Assembly: GCF_031877795.1 (NCBI RefSeq)
Contig: NC_133941.1
Coordinates: 24,404,251-24,468,250, forward strand
From: Strix aluco
Taxonomy: Eukaryota; Chordata; Aves; Strigiformes; Strigidae
Direction of reading: 5' to 3'
DNA length: 64,000 nt
The number at the start of each line of letters is the position of its first letter. The stretch's first letter is position 1. Below the pieces are notes generated by a model. That model was given only the letters and a program-made list of their open reading frames with translations, ran no database searches and was not told the origin of the DNA. Shown in pieces: positions 12,912 to 22,500 of the stretch. Position numbers and translations under genes: made by a program.

Positions 12912-15649
12912 AGATTCACCCAGCAGAAGTAACTCAAAGGCTGGATAACAGGAAAATTTATTGCTAAAAACTTGATACTGGACTGACAGAGGCAACAATA
13001 TAAAGATGCACCAGAGAATTGACTGTTTCGGACCATACGTGAATACAGGCCATTTCACAAGCTCAGACTAAGCTGCTCCTCAGTTCCACTGAAATTACAC
13101 TCATTTCCCGTAAGATTAACAACAGGTCCTGTTCTCACAGATCTCTTTGTCATGTGACTGTGCAGTACAAATGTGAGTTAGCACAGAGAAGGAATAACTC
13201 ACTCCTAAGTGTCACCTACAGAGAGCAGACCTTCTCTAATTTTTAGGATTAAGGGCAGAATATTTTCACTAGAGTGAATCAAACATTTACAACTGCCAAA
13301 CAAGTTTATCAAGATGCATTTGCAAAGAGCTACAGAAGTTGAAGAAGGGGCAATTATAAAAATAGCAGTATCTCTGAAAGTGCCACTGGACACTTGCAGC
13401 CAGAGTGGATTCTGACCAGCTTTTCTTGGGGTCCAACACTGTGGCATTTACAGCCAAAGCATACTTAATGACTACTGAATTAACTGGTAATGTGTCTGAT
13501 AAAGACGACCCTAGTTGAGTGCATTACTGAAGTTCAGCTACTACAAACCCCCAAACTAAGGAAAGCATTGTGCTTTTTCAAGCCTTGGACTTGTTAAGAA
13601 CTGACAACGCCGTGCGGTTTGCAGCTTTGCTTCAGAGTGCCCCTGTGTCACCTTACTGTGCTTGCTCTTTGACAAAATAATTGTGCCCACCCTGGCAAGA
13701 CATAACACCATCCGAGCAATTAGTATGATATTCCCATCCACTGGAAACATCGCAGGTTCAGCATCACACTGCCTCAAAATAGTGCAGCAGTTTTTTCAGT
13801 TTATGTCCTGTTACTGTATACTCTCCTCAGCATAAGAACAAAAGTTACAGATATAGCTTTGCTCCCTTAATACACCGTTTCTTCCATTTTCTATGGACTG
13901 CAATAATAAAACTTTATTTCTCTCTCTAAATAAGTGTTTTCTAGCCCACTGTCCTAAAGAGAGGCAGAGAAGGCCACTAGGAATCAAGATAGATGACAAT
14001 TTCCTATAAAGTCTAATTAAATAAATGTTTCCTGTGCAGTTTCTGGAGACAATAACTTGCAAGTGTTATAACTTTATAACTGTGTCAAGGGGGTTTTATG
14101 AGGCAAAAGCTAACGATCAATTCAACTCACTCCTGAGTACAGTGAAATGTAATCTTCAGTGACGTTTAGCATTAAAAATGGAAGCCTAACATGTGCTTAA
14201 TTTATGCTTACCACATCTGGTTGTCCATACGCTTTTGCATGGACTCTAAAAATGGATTCAGTCACCAATTAAGTCTGCTTTAGCAAAAAATCACTGTGAA
14301 TTCAAAACCAAAAGACAGAAGAAGTCAGCGCAGTGTAACGCCAAGGTGAATATGAACTTCCATCAAACCCCAATGGAGAAACTCCAAAGGACTAAACAGT
14401 CACAGAGACTCATAAAATTTTAAAGTGGTTGCCACAGTTCCACTCTGGTGCCTGCTCAGTAGCTATCGCACATTAGAGGTGTGCTCGCTGCTGCATGGGA
14501 AAGGCTGCAGTGATACAGTGTATGGCACAGATTTTTATCTGATGTGTCGCAGTCCTTAAGCCCGAGTCTCCGTCTCCGGCAGACCCACGCTGTAAGGTCA
14601 CTGCAGTCCGAGACCTGCTTTTCTGCAGATGACCTCATGTTTGACACGGATATGATTTAGCAGCAATTCAAGATTTATTAATAGTGTGCGGTGGATCAAA
14701 AAGTTGAATTCTAGCAGCACTTAATAACTGACTGATTTAAAGGTGATTTGGTAGAATATGTTATGATTAAAATAGCGACTTAATTACAGATTTGAGAATG
14801 ACAAGATTCATGCTAACTTACCACAAAGTATTCTAAATCAAAATGTATATAGGTATAAACACAAAACATAGTCACAGAGGCAGAAACACTTGGATCCAGT
14901 GAAATATGTAGATGCCCACACTCATTTATACCTCTTCTAAAGAAGTCAATGTCTATTTATTTATATTTACATTCTGTACATTTGTTTACATTCTGTAAAT
15001 AGATTATCTTTTAATTCTGCTAAGAGAGTGGGAAAAGCAATTCCTTCCATAGAAGATTTCGAAGGAGTTAACATGGGGAATACATGTTTGGCCACCACAC
15101 ATAGGAACAGGTTTGCTGAACAGCTACTCAAGAACATTTTCAGTGCAGATGAGCAGTTCCTGCTAGCCTTAAAAGAGATTACATATGGTCATATAAGACA
15201 CATCTTTTTTTTTTTTAAAAAAATTATTTTTTACTCTGAACACTGCTAAGTAAGTAGCATAAGCTTTGTCTGTAATAATAACATTTAAAAATCTAATTTA
15301 TTTTGTTTTGTTTCACCCTTTAGGCTTACTTTACTGCTCTTGTTGCCAGTTGTGTTGTTTCTGTGCATCTGAGTGTTCCTCTGATGTTCCATCACCATCA
15401 GACCTGTACGTTAACTGTTTAATGTGCATCCTTTGCCATGGTACAGGTGGGAAAATAAGTTTAGGGAGGGAAAAAAAAAAAAAAAGGACAGTGAAACTGA
15501 AAACCTTAAAGTGCTGCTGAGAGCACTCTTAAAAGCCTTCAACTTTAATTTTGTCCAGATCGAGTTTTCTAAAATGAAACATTCGCACAGAGGGCCAATT
15601 ATCTGTACCCCTCCCCAGAACTGTACAAACTGACTCCTGGCCAGCGTCG

Positions 15650-15691
15650 GGTCTTAAACCCAAGCTGTCTGGTCTTAAACCGAAGCTGACC
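15650..15691. repeat. Two direct copies of a 21-bp unit bordering the minisatellite
   Basis: GGTCTTAAACC followed by AAGCTG occurs at 15650-15670 and again at 15671-15691, with 18 of 21 positions equal. The pair abuts the first minisatellite unit and marks the left edge of the CpG island. Confidence 0.85.
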
Positions 15692-15704
15692 GTGCGAGGC
15701 GGCC

Positions 15705-16064
15705 GCTCAGCCCCCGGCCCCGCTCAGCCCCGGCCCCGCTCAGCCCCGGCCCCGCTCAGCCCCGGCCCCGCTCAGCCCCCGGCCCCGCTCAGCCCCGGCC
15801 CCGCTCAGCCCCAGGCCCCGCTCAGCCCCAGGCCCCGCTCAGCCCCCGGCCCCGCTCAGCCCCGGCCCCGCTCAGCCCCCGGCCCCGCTCAGCCCCAGGT
15901 CCCGCTCAGCCCCGGCCCCGCTCAGCCCCAGGTCCCGCTCAGCCCCCGGCCCCGCTCAGCCCCGGCCCCGCTCAGCCCCGGCCCCGCTCAGCCCCCGGCC
16001 CCGCTCAGCCCCAGGTCCCGCTCAGCCCCAGGTCCCGCTCAGCCCCGGCCCCGCTCAGCCCCCG
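15705..16064. repeat. GC-rich minisatellite, 16-17 bp unit, 22 GCTCAG landmarks
   Basis: The unit is GCTCAGCCCCGGCCCC or the same with one extra C, and GCTCAG recurs 22 times between 15705 and 16058. Variant units carry CCCCAGGCCCC or CCCCAGGTCCC, and these variants are interspersed, as expected from unequal exchange or slippage. The minus strand has two G4 runs per unit and so could fold into G-quadruplexes. The array ends about 370 bp upstream of the NINJ1 start codon. The 175-codon open frame across it begins with GTG and only reflects the repeat. Confidence 0.97.
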
Positions 16065-16236
16065 GCGCAGCAGGGGCCGGGTCACCCCAGGCAGGGTTTG
16101 GGCAGGGAGGAGGCTGCGGCCGCAGGGGCGGGCGCTGGGTCCCCGCCGCCCGCCCGCTCTTCGTCCTGCGTGGGAACCTCCACCGCCGGGGACGGGACTT
16201 CCCCGGGCGGCGTGTCTGAGGGGAGGGACGGAGGGA

Positions 16237-16293
16237 GGCACGGCACGGCACGGCACGGCACGGCACGGCACGGCACGGCACGGCACGGCACGG
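16237..16293. repeat. (GGCAC)11 pentanucleotide microsatellite
   Basis: Eleven perfect GGCAC units run from 16237 to 16291 with no interruption. The tract is about 145 bp before the NINJ1 ATG, so it is in the promoter or the 5'UTR depending on the true start site. A pure tract of this length is likely to vary between individuals. Confidence 0.95.
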
Positions 16294-16435
16294 ACTGCGG
16301 GGGCCGCCGCGCCAGCGCCGGTAATCGCCGCCTCGCCGGAAGCTCCCTTCCCGCCGCGGGGCCGCCGAGCCGGGCCCTGCCGGGACATCAGCGGCTCCCC
16401 GCGGGCGGGCGCGGCTGGGACCCGGGCCCGCCGGG

Positions 16436-16507
16436 ATGGACTCCGGCACTGAGACCCACGAGCTCAACGGGCAGGCGGAGGGCGCGGAGCCGGCGGCCGT
16501 CGAGCGG
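16436..16507 (+). CDS. NINJ1: NINJ1 coding exon 1
   Basis: The ATG at 16436 has G at -3 and G at +4, a good initiation context, and opens with [12 protein letters not shown] as in other NINJ1 proteins. The exon encodes 24 residues ending in AAVER and meets the donor GTAGGG at 16508 in phase 0. It lies inside a CpG island. The open frame continues past 16507 for more than 100 codons, but that sequence is GC-rich intron and is not protein. A (GGGGCC)4 tract starts three bases after the donor GT. Confidence 0.95.
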
Positions 16508-19500
16508 GTAGGGGCCGGGGCCGGGGCCGGGGCCGAGCGGGGGGCGGGAGCGGGCTCGGCTGCCGCGGCGCCAGGAGATGGCGGCGGGAGCGCGGCGGGA
16601 GCGCGGCGGGAGGTGGCGGCGGCGCCCGCCGGGCCGGGGCCGGGGCAGCGGCGGGTCTCCCGGCAGCGGCGAGATGGCCGGGGGCGGCCGGGGGGGGCCG
16701 GAGCCCATCGCCGCCCCCGGGGGCTGCGGCAGCGGGCCGGGAGGGACCCCGGGGGGGCGGTGTGCCGAGTGCTGCCGCAGTCCCGTCACCGGTGCTGCTC
16801 CATTGCCGCTTGTCTTTACACGTCTGCCATTCATTCAGCACCTTTTTTTTTTTTTTTTTTTTTTTGTAGGGATGCTGCTCGCAAGCATCCCATTTTGTCT
16901 CACTCCAAAGACAGGCAAGTGCCAACGGAGGACTGAAAAGAAAATCTTTTTCAGCCCTTGGCACGCTGACCCCTTAGCCCCTACACACGTCAGCTGGAAG
17001 GCGGTGACCGCCCCCCCCCCGAAATCTCTGCTCGGAGCACCCCGGCACCGCTCCGAACCGGGAGGGTCTTTCCATCCGGATGACTTGGGAGAGGATGGAA
17101 AAGTTACTCAGGGGTATCTACACAGGAGAGAAGTGGGAGGAATTACTTAAGGAGTTGATCCTGTATGGGGTTTTTTTTCCGTACAGTAATCCAAATAAAA
17201 ACAAGAAGAGAAATACCCAGCTTTTTACTACTCCCTGTTGTCAAAACATGACCAGAGATCTGCACTGGAAAGCATTTCATCCCATATTCTGTTTACGCAT
17301 AAAGGATGTTCTCCAAGCATGCCACTTATCTGAAAAGCCAGACTGGTAAAAGAGCATCTTTTATGTTGTTTTGGAAAGGACTAAAAAGCAGCTCTTATTC
17401 CAACCTAAGACTCCGCCACATAGAAACAGTTGTACTAAACCACCTTTTACGTCACTGGTAAAACTTTCTGGTTGCAGACAGACTGGACTGATTGTGTAGC
17501 AGATCTCTCCTTCCTCCCTCATTTCCTGACAAACCCTTGTACTCATGAATGTCATACCAAGAAAAAAAAAAAAAATCTGGTTTTAATAAATCCTGGAAAG
17601 TACCTAAACAGAATCGAGGCTGGGATATGTGGATCAAACAGGTGGCCTGAAGGGATTTCCTTTAAGCCACTGACTTCTTAGCAATTTTCTTTTTTTATTA
17701 ACATAGTTATGATTGCATCACAAATGCTAGTCATGGGGGTTTCTTTTTTTAAACTTGATCTGCTCCAAGAATTTTTCTGCAACTTTCCTGTTTTGCTTCA
17801 TCTTCAGTTGCACGCAATCATCGTTTTGTTACATCTTTCCCATAGAAACTGCAAGTTTTATGTGAGCATCATGTAAAGAATAGGCAGAAGGATGTACTGG
17901 TATATTGTATTATATGTATACAGTGGCACTTCAGAGAACTTCACACTTTTTTTCATTTTCTCACCAAAAAAGAGAAAAGTATATGTGAGGTAAACCAGAT
18001 GGGGACAGATTTCTTAAAACCCAATCTGTGGATAGGAGATACCTTTAAAAATCTGACCAAGTTCACAATTCACACAAACAAAAGAACACCCCAACTCAGC
18101 AGCCAACTAAACCTGGAGAGACCACAAATCCACAGGTGCCTGGATCTCCAGTACTGGGGTCAAAAGTGCGTGAGTGTCTGCTTTTGGGCATGCTTGCAGG
18201 CATCGCAGCTCGGACCACCCTGGTTTGCTTCCTGCCCACCCGAGCACCTCGCCTCTCCTCTGAACAGACTTTCTTGCACATCTTCAGCAATAGACTGCTA
18301 CCTTCTCTGACAGAGGAGCTGACATGAAGTGCAGATGTAGTTGTCTTACCTTCAAAGCATTCAAAGCACACAAATTAAAAAAAGACTGGTTAAGCCCACT
18401 GTAATTCTGAATGAGAGGTCACACAATGGTTTAATGTGGTTTATTTTAACGCCATTGTTAATTTGGATAAAATTTTTTAGCAGCTGTCAAGCTTTTAGAA
18501 GCAAGAAATTCCTTACTTCTAATGCTGTGTTGTCCTGGCACACCTCACTGGCTAATGTGAATAATTACACTTGGCAGAAGTGTCTGGCTGCTTCTGCAAA
18601 GGATCTGTTCATACCAATACAGATAGTAACTGTTTTTTCATCTTCCTCTGTCTGCTTTCCGTGTTCATGGTCCATATTGAAACAGTCTAGATTCACAGTG
18701 TTGTAAAATCTGGGTTAATGTTTCCAAGATAACAGAAAATGCTAGTTGAAAGAGTTAAAGAAGAACTATGAAAAAGGTGAACAGGGACAGTAGAAAAGAA
18801 CAGCTCTGGAATAGTGAGCTTCTATTATAGTCATGTTACTAAAAATGTATTCAAGATTGTATATTAATTCATAAGTAATTTTGGGACATGGTAGTTTCTT
18901 GATGTCATACAGCAAGTAACAAGCTTCAGATTTGTAGGAACTTGAAATTATTGCATATAGAATGAAATGGCAGTTCTAAAGCATTACTTATATGAAACTG
19001 AATGTGGAGTACTTGATATACTCCAAATATTGAAACTGTTGGTGATAAGTTTTTGTTTGCTTGTTTTTTTAAGTAGCTAGAATAAACAAACAGTGCTTTA
19101 ACAACACAAAATAGGCAGCAAGACCAAATCACTGGAATGAGCATGGCTTGTATCAGCACTAGTGTGGCCAGCAGGGACAGGGAAGGGATCTTACCCCTGG
19201 GCTCGGCACTGGTGAGGCCGCCCCTCGATGACTGGGTTCAGTTTTGGTCCCCTCACTCCAAAAATGCCATTGAATGACTCGAGCGTGTCCAGAGAAGGGC
19301 AACGGAGCTGGTGCAGGGTCTGGAGCACAGGTCTGATGGGGAGCGGCTGAGGGAACTGGGGGGGTTTAGTCTGGAGAAGAGGAGGCTGAGGGGAGACCTC
19401 ATGGCCCTCTACAACTGCCTGAAAGGAGGGTGCAGAGAGGGGGGATGAGTCTCTTGAACCAAGTAATGAGTGATAAGACAAGAGGGAACGGCCTCAAGTT

Positions 19501-22500
19501 GCGCCAGGGAAGGTTTAGACTGGATATTAGGAAACATTTCTTTACAGAACGGGTAGTCAGGCGTTGGAATGGGCTGCCCAGGGAGGTGGTGGAGTCCCCA
19601 TCCCTGGAGGTGTTCAAGAGTAAAGTTGACTTAGTGCTGAGGGATCTGGTGTAGTTGGGAACTGTCAATGTTAGGTTAATGGTTGGACTGGATGATCTTC
19701 AAGGTCTTTTCCAACCTAGACGATTCTGTGTGATTCTGTGTGTGTGAGCAGTAGTAATGCAAGACAGAAAAAAAAAATCACACAGGAGAAAGCTTCTATT
19801 TAAACAGCTGCATGAACAACTTTTAAGTTATTACTTCATTTCACAAAGTTAGTCATCAGGTGTGCTGATTATTTTTAAGTCGTTTAAGGAGTGAAAATAT
19901 TCTAACTTGGTCCTGGAACCAGTATAGTTTTAGGAAAATAGTGCTCTGCCCTGAGCTAACATGACTGTACTTTTCCCTTTTTTTTTCATAGTAACTTTTT
20001 AGCTCTTGGGAATCAGAGTGGTTACCACTCTTTTTTTCTTAATGTAATCATACTTACATTTTCTGTCTGTATAGCAGGTGGCTTTTCTTAAGTATAGGCT
20101 TTTAAAGATGCTAGAAAATTGATGCAGGCTATGAAATATGAGCACAGACTGAGATCCCCCCCCCTTTTTTTTTTTTTAATTGCCTGCAACCACACTGTCT
20201 CAACATATGATTGCAGAAGTCTGACAGCTAGTGCTTGCATGGCCAGTTTTCTCCCCCCCACCCTGTGAAATTCCTACAGGAAATGTAACTGATGATTCAG
20301 TCCAGATGTGGGGGGTTTTCTCTCTGAGTCAGTGCTGAACAAGTGATCTGATGTTTTATTGGGTATCTTCTGAGGAGGTGTACAGAGGATCTAATTATTC
20401 ATTGCATAAGTGATAGAGCTTAAAATATTTTTGTTGGAAGAATATTTCTTTTCTTTGTAGAATATTTTCCCTATTTTTTTAGATCAGCAAGATCCCTGAG
20501 GCAGAGGGGAAGTCCAATTTCAGAGTAGCCACGTATGGTCCATTACATTTTCACTAGGCGGGTGATGGAGATGTGGACAGAAATTCCAAATCTATGAGGA
20601 TTTTAAATAACTGTGTAAAGTTACTAGTGCAATCTGTAACTGTAGGGTTGATCTTAGAAAAAAATAAAAGTTCTGAAATTGTGTTCTGTTTTAGTCCTGT
20701 ATTATTATTTTTTGATATAACTGGAATTTTTCCTGAACATGAAATTACTGCTAAAAGATCCGGAAAAGTTTGCTGTGCAGTATTTTCTTAAAAGTGAATA
20801 CTTTAAAAACGTAGAAAATTACTTTTTAACAAAAGAGCCTTTTAGCATCTTTTTAACAGTTTTGATTAGAAAGACTGTTGCAAAACACAGAACAGAACAG
20901 TCCACTGTAAGATCAGTATGACTCAGCCTTATGTTTCCACAGCCTCATTATTACATGGCAAGTTTACATTATTTTAAATTTAGGACTGTCCCTAAACACA
21001 ATAATTTAAGGAAGCTTTCTCTGTGACATTACAAACTCAGAGGTCATCTTGATCAACAAGCTTGTCTGACCTCATTTTGAATCAATTGTCATAAAATTGC
21101 AGTAATCACTAGCCTCAAATAGAAAGAAAACTGTATGCAGTGTTAGAGCAAGCCAAAGACTATGAAGACTGTATTTCAGAGTAAATGTAACTGAAGGTGA
21201 AGAACCTTCTGACAGCTTGAGGAAGGTGTTATTAATCAGAAGCACAGTTCAAGAAACCTTGTTTGGAATACAGACATAATAATCAGCATTATTTTCCCAG
21301 TTATCCCAATGCAAACTGTGGGTCTCCTGTATTTAATAAAGGCATTCTGCTGCATAATGATTTAAAGTTAGAATACCATGGAAGTATTTTGTGCTGATAC
21401 TGTAGCAATACCAATAAGTATTCATGTGTTTTCAGAACCCAGATGTGGGACTCTGGGCCTGACATGCAACACACATTGAGCTCTGGGCCCTGCAGTCCCA
21501 GCTGATATTAAGTAGCTGCAATTACAAATTGCAAATCAAAATTAGAGACCCAGGCTGTACTTCTGGCTTATACTTTGCAGTTTCTGGTTCTAAGTATTTA
21601 TTTGGGAAATTGGAAGTATTTATTTGGGAAATTGGAAGTTCACCTGCAAAATACTGGTTTTCTAGTGGGATATAAGAAGCAAAAAGTATCTGTTAACTTC
21701 ATTACAAGAACAGTAAATTCAGTGTTTATAACATATCTGACTCTTGGAAATTTCAAGGTCCTATTGGTTCAGGCAAAATTTGCCTTTTACAGTTTTTATG
21801 GGGCTTTTGTTTTGGCTTTTTTTTTTTTAGATTTTCTTAAAACAATCAAGATAGGGGAACATATATATGGTGGAAGACATTTAAGAGGCTGAGTAAAGTA
21901 CCAAGGAAGATACCAAATGAGAACGAATGAATCCTAAAAACTTGCACTCAAAACCCAAATGATTTCTTTCCTCCTGCGTTCATAGGGCAGAGTGACAGAA
22001 ATGTACGTAACTAAGTTCTAAATACAAATGCAAAATAGACATAGTTTTCACTATTTTTTTTCCCCCCCCCTGTGTATTACAGATGACTGGCATGTCAAAA
22101 ACCCAGCCTTTCTTCTCTGGACAGACCAACTGGTACATTTAGGGAAACTCGGGTCAAGTTGGAGAAGGAAAAGAAAAACTACTTTTGGGCTTTCCTTATT
22201 TTTTGGTCAGACTATCAGTACGTTAATTTGACTACTTCAGCAGTCACTAGTGTTTGATAAATGCTCTGTTGAACAAACAGCAGCATAAATTTTGTCACAA
22301 GTAGCGATTTAATGCTGTAATAGAACCCGAAATCCTTACTATAGGAAGTTACTGTATTTAGCAAAGATACTTTATTATTTGTTTTCAAATGTTTCCATTT
22401 TCAATGCTGTTTCCTTCCTGTTGAATCACCAGGTGGGTCTTAGATGTGATTCCTGAAACTCAGCATCTAAGGACATTTGCCTCAGTGGCACTTTTATTAA

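Larger units (their letters stand above)
6871..15649. other. Gene-free upstream region, right part
   Basis: AT-rich sequence between the old CR1 and the NINJ1 CpG island. It holds polypyrimidine, A-rich and homopolymer tracts. Open frames are all under 90 codons and lack recognisable similarity. In mammals the next gene beyond the NINJ1 promoter is WNK2; no WNK kinase sequence is visible here. Confidence 0.7.
15690..16800. promoter_or_regulatory. NINJ1: CpG island and presumed NINJ1 promoter
   Basis: The sequence changes sharply from AT-rich to very GC- and CpG-rich at about 15690 and back after about 16850. The island contains the NINJ1 start codon at 16436. GGGCGGG Sp1-type boxes occur at about 16124 and 16403. 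There is no convincing TATA box, which fits a CpG-island promoter with dispersed starts. The exact transcription start cannot be read from sequence. Long open frames on both strands here come from base composition and repeats. Confidence 0.85.

Noticed and set aside
15692-16219. 175-codon proline/alanine-rich open frame over the minisatellite.
   Set aside because: It starts with GTG and is produced by a stop-free GC-rich repeat. The repeat length is not a multiple of three and there is no gene context.
16005-16964. Several 127-166 codon minus-strand open frames across the NINJ1 CpG island.
   Set aside because: They are antisense to exon 1, with Arg/Pro/Ala-rich composition dictated by GC content and no homology. 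Antisense transcription is possible but not coding evidence.
16578-17150. 190-codon plus-strand open frame after NINJ1 exon 1.
   Set aside because: It lies inside intron 1 and runs through GC-rich repeats and the T23 tract (poly-Phe). There is no similarity to any protein I know.
19430-19654. 74-codon frame with a protein-like sequence.
   Set aside because: It is the C-terminal remnant of CR1 ORF2 within a truncated LINE, not a host gene.
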